From positions 1,541,747-1,605,746 of the forward strand of contig OZ026554.1 in NCBI GenBank assembly GCA_964020155.1: a stretch of 64,000 nt of DNA, given 5' to 3'. The notes below the pieces were generated by a model. It was not told where the DNA came from. It made no database searches and was given only the letters and a program-made list of their open reading frames with translations. This stretch comes from Chondrilla cf. caribensis. Lineage: Eukaryota > Porifera > Demospongiae > Chondrillida > Chondrillidae. Positions within the stretch are counted from its first letter, which is position 1, and each line of letters opens with the position of its first letter. Positions 1 through 12,800 of the stretch are shown here, one piece after another. A program made the position numbers and the translations under genes.

Positions 1-36
1 TGTGTTACAAACAAACGTTTAATACCAGTATTATTT

Positions 37-240
37 TTATATAGGTGCGTTCCGATACAAAGGAGTAAGTCCGTACCTCCTTTGAAGAGAGTATAAACGG
101 TCGCCAATGGTTGAGATCCCCAATTTGAACTTGAATCTTGTTCGTCTAGACGAGGGTACATCATCTTCATTATCGCTATCGTCGTTGCTCATCAAGGGAA
201 CGTTGTCATATTCGCGTCCATTAGATGTATTTCTTCGCAT
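37..240 (-). CDS. Small basic hypothetical protein (67 aa), copy A
   Basis: A single-exon ORF of 67 residues that I do not recognise. The product starts MRRNTSNGREYDNVPLMS, continues with an acidic Asp/Glu/Ser stretch (about residues 20-29), and ends in a basic, Arg/Lys/Tyr-rich half. No signal peptide or membrane segment is visible. I chose the ATG at 240 because unit B keeps only that one; an extra in-frame ATG lies at 243. Unit B has the same ORF with five substitutions (L/M, T/S, N/S, A/T, I/L) and no frame break, so it may be constrained. An ATTAAA on the minus strand just after the stop (near 19-24) could serve polyadenylation. It could instead be the first or last exon of a larger gene. 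Confidence 0.4.
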   Translation of the reverse strand: MRRNTSNGREYDNVPLMSNDDSDNEDDVPSSRRTRFKFKLGISTIGDRLYSLQRRYGLTPLYRNAPI

Positions 241-280
241 CATAGTTCGCTGAAAGCTCGAACATCCGAGTGTAGAGAAA
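241..280. promoter_or_regulatory. Compact divergent promoter, copy A
   Basis: Only 40 bp separate the minus-strand ATG (240) from a plus-strand ATG at 281 in a fairly conserved, CpG-containing context. The same arrangement and spacing recur in unit B (7378-7417). No TATA box is visible. I infer a bidirectional promoter with overlapping 5'UTRs; transcription is not shown. Confidence 0.3.
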
Positions 281-313
281 ATGGCAGAAGAAGGGGAATT
301 CCGTACGCACGAG
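281..313 (+). other. Possible orphan first exon (MAEEGEFRTHE), copy A
   Basis: The ATG at 281 opens a reading frame MAEEGEFRTHE that is identical in unit B (7418). After this point A and B diverge in frame, so only the first 11 codons look conserved. B has a good donor (GA|GTACGT) here, while A has a weaker GTGTCA. I see no downstream exon. It may be the captured 5' end of an unrelated gene pair. The region 314-520 is unusually CpG-rich for this window. Confidence 0.2.
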
Positions 314-559
314 TGTCAATGGATCGCGCCACGCCGCGGCACGACGGTGAATGTCGCGATAGACACTGTACATTGCATCACTTTCTATACCGGCAGTAGT
401 TTATTTTTCCTTACAGTGCATATGTATTCTCTCATGTACGCATTCGAGAATCATCTGCATTTTCAGGTCTGTATACACGGGTAAGCCCAACCCCCGGGGT
501 TGTTAGGTGGGTATAAACCCTTTCCTCTTGTAGACTTCTCAGCCATTTTGCCAAGTACT

Positions 560-720
560 GGGTAATGGGAAAATTTCACATTTTGACTTTATTCACAAAA
601 TTTCAAGTCGCGCATAGCATTGCAACATGCCAAATACGAAAATTGCAAAACTAAAACCACAAAATGATTGGTTTCGAAGGAAATTGTGAATTTTTTCAAG
701 TAAATTTCCCACTATAATTA
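560..720. mobile_element. Degenerate MITE-like inverted repeat
   Basis: AATGGGAAAATTT near 567 faces AAATTTCCCACTATA near 705-720. These ends resemble those of the better preserved element at 53597-53786, so this looks like an older relative. The stretch from 721 to 1640 holds no gene that I can support. Confidence 0.35.
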
Positions 721-1651
721 TGATACAAACAAGTCTGACTATTGCATATACTGAATAAAAGTGAATTTTGTGAGGTGTGGGATTGAGGGAGATAGGTCAG
801 GAGAGAGGCCAGTGATGATTAGATTGACTGGTTAAGGGTATACATTACATCATGTTAAGATCTGCACATAGTGCAAAGTTGACTGTTACAGTACTACAGT
901 TGACACCCACTAGCTCTATTGCTAACCTCTGAATTGAGGAGAGCTCACTAATAAGAACACCCATTCTGTATACCTCTGTATGTTGTTATGTGGTGCATTA
1001 AATGACCTCTGAATTGAGGAAATTTAACCTTTGTAATTAGGACGTAAAATTGCAGTCCTATAGTGTCCTTAATGGAGAGGTCCCACTGCACACAACTCTC
1101 ATATACAGAAACTACATTGATTCCATGATGGAAGAGTAAAATTAGTTCATACAGTGAATACTCTCTAATCTGCCGCATTTCATTTTCAAAGAATAATATG
1201 GTGGATTAACGAGTTTGGCGGATTAACTGGATATTCATTGGTGTACTTGCACATACATTATATTGGTACTGAAAAATTGTGGTGGATTGAAAAGTTTGGC
1301 AGATAAAGCAGTGGTGGATTAACAAGAATTCATGTTATCTCAAACTACTCTTTAATCTGGAATTACGATTATAGTTCTAACGTTAGTTCTTACGTATAGT
1401 TCTAAAGTTCTTGGGTTAATGAGGAACTAACATTAATACCAGAGTAATACCACTAAGGGAAGTTTACAGATTGGAATGTTGACAGAAGACATATTATGCA
1501 GCACATACATCAACTTCCAAGGCAAACACTTAATACCCTGAGAGTGACCTTTCCTGACTGTATAAGGTAGTTTAGGAAATTGATCGCATCAACAGACGAA
1601 ATCAATTTATACAATAGGAAATACAGGACCGTAATCAATTCCAACGAGAAC

Positions 1652-1661
1652 CTATAAATAG
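1652..1661 (+). promoter_or_regulatory. TATA box of gene A
   Basis: CTATAAATAG lies 89 bp before the ATG at 1750. It sits in a block (about 1600-1750) conserved almost base for base in units B and C. The transcription start is expected about 30 bp downstream, near 1682-1690. Confidence 0.7.
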
Positions 1662-1749
1662 TGGCAGAGCTCAGCAATAACCAACTCAATTCAGATCGAG
1701 AGAAGCTTGCAAACAAACAGAGAAGAAAGAACCTTCTATTACGTTGAAT

Positions 1750-2561
1750 ATGAAGACTCAAAGCGTTGCAATCCTCGTGTTGCCTCTTTTGGCACTGATC
1801 TCAGCAGGTACGTACGTACGTACAATGCATACTCAACATCATACTGCCTGTGTACCTTGAATGCTATATCATTACTAACGATGCTACATATCTGCATGAC
1901 TGTTACTGTTACAATAGCTGACCCACTGTGTTCTTTCTTTTTCTTTTTAGCTGCAGCTGTTCCCACCCCACCACACTATGTTAGCGGGACGACAACAGTC
2001 TACCAGATTGGGAGGGTCTGTGCTTACCTGAACCCTTTTCGCTTCCTTACCCTGGTTGAGGATTACTGCCATTATTACTATGGTCCTACAGTAGTACTAA
2101 CAACTGAGAGACCAGTTGGCCAACACTGGGTGAAGGTATTCAATGCTGACTTGAAAAGCAAAAATCAGTTTTACATTGTCAGCTTTCCTACTTTGGAATA
2201 TGTGCTCAAAGTAACAACAAAGACACCTTTGGGATCGCCAGCAGGATCGTCATCTGTAGCACTTGCTGCTCAGAAGATTCCTCTATTTACTTATGTACAC
2301 GGTGGCGCATTTAAAGTTCTCTATGGGTCTGACTATCTTTTTGAAGACACGGTTTCCGTTACAGATGGGACAGTATTGGGAACATGGAACCATGTCAAGC
2401 ATGTTGGAACCGGCCGATACCTTGACTTCTTCAGAAACCACCCACCCCAGTGTGGGAAATCCTATGATCCTTGTGTTCTCAGCTATCCTACTGCTACCCC
2501 CATAGGAATTGGGAACTGTACCTGTACTTATGACAAGGTGCAGTGGAGATACTTTGATTAG
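1750..2561 (+). CDS. Secreted one-domain beta-trefoil-like protein, copy A
   Basis: Two exons, 1750-1807 and 1951-2561, joined in phase 1 (G|GTACGT donor, polypyrimidine tract then TTTTTAG acceptor), encode 222 residues. Residues 1-19 are a signal peptide (MKTQSVAILVLPLLALIS). A short Pro/Thr linker and one globular domain follow. A Q-H-W at 77-79, a following F-Y-I-V-S...V-L-K-V strand pair, a third block G-T-W-N-H...G-R-Y-L-D-F, and a final Q-W (217-218) recall the three repeats of R-type-lectin beta-trefoils. The fold is inference from the pattern only. There is one N-C-T glycosylation sequon (208-210). Cysteines are few (43, 59, then a C-terminal group). Exon 1 and the start are identical in form in B and C. 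No enzymatic motif is visible. The likely role is an extracellular binding protein. Confidence 0.8.
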
Positions 2562-2567
2562 TCCAAG

Positions 2568-2804
2568 GTAGGTTTGTGGTGATTGAGATGAATTCGTTTT
2601 GCATGGATTCGAAGTGCTGACAATGCACATCTTGTGACTTATCATGATCAGCACTTTTATTCCATGCATGTGTTCTACACACATACTTGGACACATATTA
2701 CGTGCAAACACACACACGCACACACACACACACACACAAACACCATACTTGCATACACATACATACCCAAACAGACACTGATATGTTCTCTTCTCTTTCC
2801 ACAG
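2568..2804 (+). other. 3'UTR intron with CA microsatellite, copy A
   Basis: Six bases after the stop codon comes a strong donor, AAG|GTAGGT. CTTTCCACAG ends at 2804, followed by exon-like AGCAGAAGG. The same donor and acceptor are kept in B and C. The intron carries a (CA)n tract (about 2707-2738). An AATAAA near 3064-3069 could end the transcript. A junction this close to the stop would not be expected to trigger nonsense-mediated decay. Confidence 0.55.
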
Positions 2805-2819
2805 AGCAGAAGGAATTAG

Positions 2820-5800
2820 TAGTCTAATACCTGCTCCTATATGGATAGCGAATTGAATGGACAAACTATTAATCTTAACAGTAGACATGAACAAGAGTTC
2901 ATTGTAATGTATTGTTAATTTAATTTAAGTTTGTACAATTTCTTGATTAATTACATGATTGAAGAGAGAAAGATATTGTGCAGATATAAACAGTGTAATA
3001 ATATATTATTATATCACGTTCAGATTGGTCTCAAAGCAACATTGTATGCTATGGCTATATAGTAAATAAAATGTAAAACTCAATGTGAGTCAGGTCCACA
3101 GGTTCCAATCAGGAACTATTGTAGAAGTACACAGGAGGAAAATGCTGTTTTCATTGAGTAGGAAACACTATTTAATAATTGTTCTAAGGCCCTACTTCAC
3201 AAGTGATACATTGAACCAGGGAAAGTCAACAATGCTTCAATACTGTTTCACCAGTAAGGAAACGTGTACTTTCCTCCTGTGGAAAGAGGTCACTGCTGTA
3301 CATAGGTAGGTAGGTCAGGGAATGGTGAATATCACCAGAACCCTATAAAATGATAATATAGGGAATTTCTAGTTTGGGATGTTTGTATAATATGAAACCT
3401 GTATGGGTGGTGATTGGGGACATCCTTTTGGTCACATGTCTAACATAACTTTGGTTTATTACCTTCATCGATTGTGTACATGATTCGATGAAATGCAATG
3501 CAATTAACACCTAGGACTTGGAGTGATATGTAGGGTTCACTGTAGTATTATTTTATTTGTGATTCAAATTTCAATGTTGCAGTAACATTGTTCAGTCACT
3601 ATGACGAGGGGATCAGGTGTGTCCCACACTGCCATCAAGTGAACAAAAGATTTTCAATAGAGCATTAAAGCCTACTAAAACTTTTGTAATCAATGACCAC
3701 CTGTTCTGAGTGACCACTGCTGAGTCACCCAGCGTGACATTTCAACCACATCACTACCAAGCTTAAGACCATCTGTGCACATAGACCATCTTATCAATGT
3801 CCTTTGGGCGGGCTTTATATTCAGGTTACACTAAATAGCTCAAGGTTTGAAAACTAATAGACAATGACTAGTAAGTGAAGTGAACAATGATTTGTTGAAT
3901 GTACATGTAATTGCAGGATGGATTTATCAACGGGAACTGTAATTAGCAGCAAATCATTTATAGTAAATAATGTCATAATATACAACTCAAAGGTTAAAAA
4001 CTATGTATACCTCAGACTCTGGAACAACCAAATGTTGTTTTGTCAAAATGTATGCTGTTACCATGGTAACACACATAATATGCTTGCATAGTATATATAT
4101 ATATATTATAGCGGGTATATACAAGCATGAGCACAGAGGCTCACATGGAATACTGAGTAGGGACATACGGTATAATATAGCTGACCTTTATTGACTGCAG
4201 ATCTTATATGTGATGTGCATGTCATGTGATGAACATGTGATGAGGGACAGTACTGGCAATATTACATATTATCACATGTGCATCTGTTGTGTATGTATTG
4301 TCATGATTGCCACCAGCAGCTAGTATGTGGAGCATACAGTGTGACGCATAGCATAGCGGTACATGTGCTTCACTATTGTGACAATAGACGTCGCAAGGCA
4401 AAACCATGCATATAATGCTTTTGATGATATTTTGACTGAACTTAAGTATGTCATTGCTACAAACTGAAGTTATAGGGCCTACAATATACGTATAGTCAAA
4501 ATATTACTTGACATGTAATCACAAACATAATTACGTAAACTTACACACTATAGTCACTACAAGAATCACAACAAGCAAAATGTTATAATACAATACCTAT
4601 ACATATAATTGTGCTATTATTGCTATAATAATTATGAACAAAAATGTAGTAGAGATGAAGTACGTCAACAGTCTTCTGTTTTCAAATACAAAGGGTTAAG
4701 GCAATAGGTCATCTTCCTGTGTCCATACAGAAGTCATACTAATGTTCCTAAACACTTGGCATATATAGGCAGCTGCTGGACTCCTCCACCCAAAACAGCA
4801 GGGTTCGTGTAACTGGTACTCCAAACACAGCACAGATGTAAAGTATTTGGAATCTAAAATATACATACATATTGTCACAGTATGTGAACAAACTTTGTAT
4901 GTACATACATGTGCACACACACACACACGTGTACATATATTGCTACATTATGTCATACATATGTTTACATACATAGTTGAAATTTTCGAGCCTACTTCCA
5001 TCCTGTTTGGATAGTTTGGTGTTAGTTCATGCATTAGGAAATGGGGAGAGGGTAACTCCATCTGGTAAGCAAACACTACATTTTTCATGCACAATTGATA
5101 TTGGGTGTGTGCAAACGAGGATAAGGTCATAAAACAGCTTGGCTTGTCACAACACATGGCAACTGTAACACTATGCAAATCTACTCACATCTTCTAATAT
5201 CGGGTGAACTTGGAGTGAAACAGTGAATATGTGTTGATCATCATACAATGTTTACTATTGTCATCATTAAAAGTGCTGGATTCTACCTGAGATTGTGTGT
5301 ATGAACTTATTATAGATACACAACATAAACATAATAAGATGATTAAATGATAGTCTTGTTAAAACTAGTGCATACCACTTATATACAATATACACTGTAT
5401 CATCATCTCTGCAATACACAAGAATTACGCATGTATATACAATATACATACAGTGCATGTTACTAAGCCTCATCACTGCCACACTCACGGAACTGTGCAT
5501 ATCATATTTTTCAGATCGTATTGCTACCAGTTATTCTATAAAAGGTTCCCTCAATTGTCACAACAGTGCTGATGCTGCATGTTCTCTGCATTGATAAATT
5601 CTCAATCCTGAATACTTCCAACTGGATGACTACATATATAAGAAGATTGTGATTGACATAAATACGCTAATATTATCCCCAATACTAGGTCTTTGTGGCA
5701 TGACATGTTCGAAAACAATTAGTCGAGACATAGTACAGTCACTGTATAGATTGTGGTGACATAAAAACATGACATAAAATGATATGAAATGACGAGTTGA

Positions 5801-7140
5801 CAAAAAATTACTATATCAAATTACTTGGGTGAACGTCATGAAATACATCAAATGGTAACCATAACTCTCAAGAGATCTTCCCCACATACTTTGCATATCC
5901 TGGTTCACACTAATGAGGGAATTGAGTCCAAAAAATGCTGTGACTTGAGACAACCACTGCTTGTACTCAACTTTGAGGATTCCCGATACTATAACAATTT
6001 TAGTTACTCCTATGTGAACTCTACTGCTTCAGCAGTGACCCCATGACATCATCTTCAATATACCAAGTACACTAGTTCTGAGAGGTTCAGCATGATGTCA
6101 CTGATGAAGCAGTAGAGTCTGCTCAGTGGGAAATAGTAGTATCAACTGTCAAAGAAATCTGAGCTGTTAGTAATCAACTGGAAGTCATGCACACAACGTA
6201 AGACAAAGGTGAGAAAAGTCCCTCTTCGTAGCAATACACAAATTTCAGATAACCATTGCACACCACACTACAGTAGGCAGGTACTTTCCTACATTTCTCA
6301 GACCCTAGTTCATACTATAGCTAATGAATGAAGTGATTCCAAGAACATTATAACTAGAACCAACAACTAGATGTTACTGGACAACATCTTGAAATCAATT
6401 TCATTCATTGAGTTTACCATATCAGCTGCATGAGAGGATTAGCATGATGTCACTGCTGAAGTAGTATGGCTCAAACAACCTCTAACAACAGCAGAAAAGG
6501 ACATCTTCATAATATTGTAGACTTATACAACACATTCTGTGACCAAAATTGGGAAATACATCAACGGTCACCAATCAAAGTCAACGGACTAGACCAATCC
6601 CGTTTACATACATTCCGTGTTACATGGATCGGTAAACCTAGCTCAGAATGCACATCTCATCTGCCTAACAATGCTGTCCGTATGTGTACGTGCATAATGC
6701 TTGAATGCATGAGCATGTGTTATGATAGTTATGTCTTGTGTTAACTTGTAGGGCTTCTGTTTCATAATAATATTATTATATCATTTAACCTTTCTTATCA
6801 CTCCATTTTTTTATCAGTGATAATGGTATATATAGCTACCATCACATATAACCATCCTTTGATTTGAGCTCATTTGAGCAGAGCCTCATTGCTGTTTTGG
6901 GTCTCACAGATATTTTTTATATACACACAGCAACAAACAACAAAATATGGCTGACAGAAAATGAATCGTATGTACATGTACATCAATGTTATAGTTAACT
7001 GTTCTTTCTCGGCAAGTTTCTTTATAAAAATCGTCTTCTCCATCCAAGCCCAGGAACTGGATGAAGGATGAGGTGGAAATTAGGCAAAACATGAGAATGT
7101 CTTTTAATCCATCCAAACGTCCCAAGCACTATACTAAAAG
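2820..7140. other. Noncoding part of unit A
   Basis: No supportable gene. It contains short AT-rich tracts, a repeat related to the dispersed GTCATCAAAATACATC family (about 5820-6050) and an inverted-repeat element at 6017-6120. About 5800-6480 matches 22580-23260 and 35940-36640, so the units of the two clusters share this material. Unit C carries a gene at the position equivalent to about 5170. Confidence 0.6.
6017..6120. repeat. Inverted-repeat element with CTACTGCTTCA ends
   Basis: GAACTCTACTGCTTCAGCAG at the left is mirrored by TGATGAAGCAGTAGAGTC at the right, about 100 bp in all. Further copies lie near 13120, 22790-22900 and 36160-36260. It looks like a small foldback (MITE-like) element. 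I could not define a target-site duplication. Confidence 0.5.
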
Positions 7141-7173
7141 ACATGTGTTACAAACAAACGTTTAATAATACTT

Positions 7174-7377
7174 TCATAGAGGTGTGCTCCGATACAAAGG
7201 AGTAAGTCCGTACCTCCTTTGAAGAGAGTATAAACGGTCGCCAATGGATGAGATACCCATTTTGAACTTGAATCTTGTTCGTCTAGACGAGGGTACATCA
7301 TCTTCACTATGGCTATCGTCGTTGCTCATCAAGGGAACATTGTCATATTCGCGTCCATTAGATGTGTTTCTTCGCAT
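7174..7377 (-). CDS. Small basic hypothetical protein (67 aa), copy B
   Basis: An intact 67-residue ORF with the same acidic-then-basic layout as copy A. The five differences from A are all conservative, the stop is at the same place (TGA here, TAA in A) and there are no indels. The function is unknown. Intact reading frames in two copies and decay in the third (14193-14367) leave open whether it is a real gene or a young duplicate of a fragment. Confidence 0.4.
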   Translation of the reverse strand: MRRNTSNGREYDNVPLMSNDDSHSEDDVPSSRRTRFKFKMGISSIGDRLYSLQRRYGLTPLYRSTPL

Positions 7378-7417
7378 CGTGGTTCACTGAAAGTTCGAAC
7401 ATCCGAGTGTGGAGAAA
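7378..7417. promoter_or_regulatory. Compact divergent promoter, copy B
   Basis: 40 bp between the minus-strand ATG (7377) and the plus-strand ATG (7418), the same spacing as in unit A. The plus-strand frame starts MAEEGEFRTHE and reaches a good donor, GA|GTACGT, at about 7450. Confidence 0.3.
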
Positions 7418-8520
7418 ATGGCAGAAGAAGGGGAATTCCGTACGCACGAGTACGTTAATGGTTCGCGCGACGCTGCGGCACGTTGGTGAATGTCGCGATT
7501 GATACATCGTACATTATTGCATCACTTTCTACCCACAGTAGTTTTTCCTTACAGTGCAATGTATTCTCCCATGTACGCATTCGAGAATCATTTGCATTTT
7601 CAGGTCTGTCTAAACATATAAACACGCATGGCATTGCAACATGCCAAATACGAAAATTGCAAAACTAAAACCACAAAATGATTGGTTTTGAAGGAAATTG
7701 TGAATTTTTTCAAGTAAATTTCTCGCTATGATTATAATATGATATAAACAGGTCTGACTATTGCATATATTGAACAGAAGTGAATTTTATTCAGTACTGC
7801 AGTTGACACCCACTAGCTCTATTACAGACCTCTGAATGGAGGAAAGATCGGTAATAAAAAACCCATTCTGTATCCCTCTGTACGTTGTTATGTGGTGCAC
7901 TAAATGACCTCTGAATTGAGGAAATTTAACCTTTGTAATAAGAAAAATTGTGGTCCTAAAGTGTCCCTAAGGGAGAGGTCCCACTGCACATAACTCTTAT
8001 AACCAGTAACTACATCGATTCCATGATGGAAGAGTAAAATTTGTTGATACATGCAGTGAATACTCGCTAGTCTGCCACAATTCGTTTGCAAAGAATATGG
8101 TGGATTGACAAGTTTGGCGGATAACTGGATATTCATTGGTACTTGTACATTACATTGGTACTGAAAATAGTGGCGGATTGAAGGGTTTGGTAGATAAAGC
8201 AGTGGAGGGTTAATGAGAATTCCCTGTTACAGTATCTCAAACTACTCTTGAATCTGGAACTACAATAGTTCTAAAACACTTTTATGGGTTAATGAGGAAC
8301 TCGCATTGATACCAGAGAAATAACACTAAGGGGGTTTTTAGATTGCAATGTTGACAGAACACATAATATTATGCAGCACATTCTTCGACTTCCAAGGCAA
8401 ACACTTAATACCCCGAGAGTGACCTTTCTGACAGTATAAGTAGCTTAGGAAATTGATTACATCAAAGGATAAAACCAATTTATACAATAGGAAATACAGG
8501 TAATCAATTCCAACGAGAAC

Positions 8521-8530
8521 CTATAAATAG
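8521..8530 (+). promoter_or_regulatory. TATA box of gene B
   Basis: CTATAAATAG, 90 bp before the ATG at 8620, in the same conserved block as in A and C. Confidence 0.7.
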
Positions 8531-8619
8531 TGGCAGAGTTCAGCAATAACCAACTCAATTCAGATCGAGAGAAGCTTGCAAACAAACAGAGAAGAAAAGA
8601 ACCTTCTATTACGTTGAAG

Positions 8620-9566
8620 ATGAAGACTCAAAGCGTTGCAATCCTCATGTTGCCTCTATTGGGACTGATCTCAGCAGGTACGTACGTACGTACAATGCAT
8701 ACCCAACATCATACTGCCTGTGTACCTTAAAATTAATGTTAAATGAACAGTAAGTGTGTAGACAGTGTCAAGATATCGAAAGAATCTGACCATAAGGATT
8801 AGCACAGACCTAGGAACTGCCAGACTGTACTAAAATAGTAGTATAAGCCTGTGACTCCTGTGTTTTTTATATTATTATTACTGATGATGCTACATATCTG
8901 CATGACGGTTACAATAGCTGACCCACTGTGTTCTTTCGTTTCTTAATAGGTGTAGTTGTTCTCACCCCAACCACCCCACCACACTATGTTAGCGGGACGA
9001 CAACAGTCTACCAGATTGGGAGGGTCTGTGCTTACCTGAACCCTTTTCGCTACCTTACCGTGGTTGAGGATTACTGCCCTTCTTCCTATGGACCTACAGT
9101 AGTACTAACAACTGAGAGACCAGTTGGCCAACACTGGGTGAAGGTATTCAATGCTGACTTGAGAAGCAGAAATCAGTTTTACATTGTCAGCTTTCCTACT
9201 TTGGAATATGTGCTCAAAGTAACAACAACGACACCTTTGGGATCGCCGGCAGGATCGTCATCTGTGGCAATTGCTGCTCAGAAGATTCCTCTATTTACCT
9301 ACGTACATGGTGGCCCATTTAAAGTTCTCCCCTCTGACTATCTTTTTGAAGACGCAGTTTCCGTTACAGATGGGACAGTATTGGGAACATGGAACCATAT
9401 CAAGCACGTTGGAACTGGCCGATACCTTGACTTCTTCAGAAACCACCCACCCCAGTGTGGGAAATCCTATGATCCTTGTGTTCTCAGCTATCCTACTGCT
9501 ACCCCCATAGGAATTGGGAACTGTACCTGTACTTATGACAAGGTGCAGTGGAGATACTTTGATTAG
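8620..9566 (+). CDS. Secreted one-domain beta-trefoil-like protein, copy B
   Basis: Exons 8620-8677 and 8950-9566 (phase 1) encode 224 residues. The signal peptide is as in A apart from V/M and A/G changes. The linker is two residues longer (GVVVLTPTTPP). The intron is longer than in A and C-like in sequence. In the domain the Q-H-W and terminal Q-W-R-Y-F are kept. Changes fall in loops: C-P-S-S-Y for C-H-Y-Y-Y, R-S-R for K-S-K, and P-F-K-V-L-P for A-F-K-V-L-Y-G. The last 230 bp differ from copy C at only two sites, far fewer than the first half, which suggests gene conversion or strong constraint. A secreted binding role is inferred, as for copy A. Confidence 0.8.
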
Positions 9567-9572
9567 TCCAAG

Positions 9573-9880
<308 letters not shown>

Positions 9881-9899
9881 AGCAGAAGGAATCAGTAGT

Positions 9900-12800
9900 C
9901 TAATACCTGCTCCTATATGGATAGTGAATTGAATGGACAAACTATTAATCTTAATTGCTTTCAACACTATGCAGTAGACATGAACAAGAGTTCATTGTAA
10001 TGTATTGTTAATTTAATTTAAGTTTGTACAATTTCTTGATTAATTATGTGATTGAAGAGAGAAAGATATTGTACAGATATAAACAGTGTAATAATATATT
10101 ATTATATCACGTTCAGATTGGTCTCAAAGCAACATTGTATGCTATGGCTATATAGTAAATTAAATGTAAAACTCAATGTGAGTCTCCAATCAGGAACTAT
10201 TGTAGAAGTACACAGGAGGAAAATGCTGTTTTCATTGAGTAGGAAACACTATTTAATAATTGTTCAAAGGCCCTACACAAGTGATACATTGAAACAGGAA
10301 AGTCAACAATGCTTCTGAATCAATACTGTTTCACCAGTAAAGAAACAGGTACTTTTTCCTCCTGTGGGAAGAGGTCACTGCTGTACGTAGGTAGGTAGGT
10401 CAGGGAGGGGTGACCATATCACCAGAACCCTATGAAATGATAGTATAGGGAATTTCTAGCTCAGGATGTTTGTATAATATGAAACTTTTGTGGGTGGTGA
10501 TTGGGGACATCCTTTTGGTCACATGTCTATCATAACTTTGGTTTATTGCCTTCATCGATTGTGTACATCAATGAAATGCAATGCAATTAACACCTAGGAC
10601 TTGGAGTGATATGTAGGGTTCACTGTAGTATTATTTTATTTGTGATTCAAATTTCAATGTTACAGTAATAATATTATTGTTTAGTCACTATGACAAAGGG
10701 AATCAGGTGTGTTCCACACTGCCATCAAGTGAACAAAAGATTTTCAATAGAGCATTAAAGCCTACTAAAACTCTTGTAATCAAAGACCACCTGTTCTGAG
10801 TGACCACTGCTGAGTCATCCAGCGTGACATTTCAACCTTATCTCTACAACGCTTAAGACCATCTGTGCACATAGACCATCTTATCAATGTCCTTTGGGCG
10901 GGCTTTATATTCAGGTTACACTAAATAGCTCAAGGTTTGAAAACTAATAGACAATGACTAGTAAGTGAAGTGAACAATGATTTGTTGAATGTACATGTAA
11001 TTGCAGGATGGATTTATCAACGGGAACTGTAATTAGCAGCAAATCATTTATAGTAAATAATGTCATAATATACAACTCAAAGGTTAAAAACTATGTCTAG
11101 TTCAGACTCTGGAATAGTCGAATGTTGTTTTGCCAAAATGTATGCTGTTACCATGGTAACACATATAGTATGCTTGCATAATATTATATATTTTATGTAT
11201 ACAAGCTTGAGCACAGAGGCTCACATGGAATACTGAGTAGGGACATATAATATAGCTGACCTTTATTGACTGCAGATCTTATATGTGATGTACATGTCAT
11301 GTGATGAGGGACAGTACTGGCAATATTACATATTATCACATGTGCATCTGTTGTGTATGTATTGTCATGATTGCCACCAGCAGCTAGTATGTGGAGCATA
11401 CAGTGTGACGCATAGCATAGTGGTGCATGTGCTTTGCTATTGTGACAATAGACGTCACAAGGCAAAACCATGCATATACTGCTTCTGATGATATTTTGAC
11501 TGAACTTAAGTATGTCATTGCTACAAACTGAAGTTATATGGCCTGCAATATACGTATAGTCAAAATATTACTTGACATGTAATCACAAACATAATTACGT
11601 AAACTTACACACTATAGTCACTACAAGAATCACAACAAGCAAAATGTTATAATACAATACCTATACATATAATTGTGCTATTATTGCTATAATTATGAAC
11701 AAAAATGTAGTAGAAATGAAGTACGTCAACAGTCTTCTGTTTTCAAATACAAAGGGTTAAGGCAATAGGTCATCTTGCTGTGTCCATACAGAAGTCATAC
11801 TAATGTTCCTAAACACTTGGGATATATAGGCAGCTACTGGACTCCTCCACCCAAAACAGCAGGGTTCGTGTAACTGGTACTCCAAACACAGCACAGATGT
11901 AAAGTATTTGGAATCTAAAACATACATACAAATTGTTGCAGTATGTGTACAAACTTTGTATGTACACATATGTGCACACACACACGTGTACATATATTGC
12001 TACATTATGTCATACATATGTTTACATAGGACAAATCAGCACATAGTTGAAAATTTTCGAGCCTACTTCCGTCCTGTTTGGATAGTTTGGTGGTAATTCA
12101 TAGTTCATGCAATAGGAAATGGGGAGAGAGTAATTCCATCTGGTAAGCAAACACTACATTTTTCATGCACAATTGATATTGGGTGTGTACAAACAAATGA
12201 GGATAAGGTCATGAAACAGCTTGGCTTGTCACAACACATGGCAACTGTAACACTATGCGAATCTACTCACATCTTCTAATATCGGGTGAACTTGGAGTGA
12301 AACAGTGAATATGTGTTGATCATCATACAATGTTCATTATTGTCATCATTCAAAGTGCTGGATTCTATATACCTGCATGAGATTGTGTGTATGAACTTAT
12401 TATAGATACACAACATAACATAATAAGATGATTGAATGAGAGTCTTGTAAACACTAGTGCATGCGTGTACTCTACCACTTATATAAAATATACACTGTAT
12501 CATCATCTCTGCAATACACAAGAATTATGTATATACAATATACACACAGTGCATGTTACTAAGCCTTATCACTGCCACACTCACGGAACTGTGCATGTCA
12601 TATTTTCCAGATCGCATTGCTACCAGTTATTCTATAAAAGGTTCCCTCAATTGTTACAACAGTGCTGATGCTTCATGTTCTCTGCATTGTTAAAATCTTA
12701 ACCCTGAATACTTCCAACTGGATGACTACATATTATATAAGAAGATTATGATTGACATAAATACGTTAATAGTACCCCTACTACTAGGTCTTTGTGGCAT

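Larger units (their letters stand above)
1..7141 (+). repeat. Tandem segmental unit A (about 7.1 kb)
   Basis: The first of three head-to-tail units. The opening TGTGTTACAAACAAACG recurs at 7144 and, with one change, at 14163. The order is the same in each: small minus-strand ORF, GC-rich divergent promoter, TATA box, two-exon secreted-protein gene, CA-rich 3'UTR intron, then several kb of noncoding sequence. The window opens inside the array, so the true left end is unknown. A and B are very similar throughout, which suggests a recent duplication. Confidence 0.9.

Noticed and set aside
2283..2894. 203-codon minus-strand frame opposite gene A
   Set aside because: It is the reverse strand of exon 2 and the CA intron. 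It is not kept in copies B and C with a consistent product.
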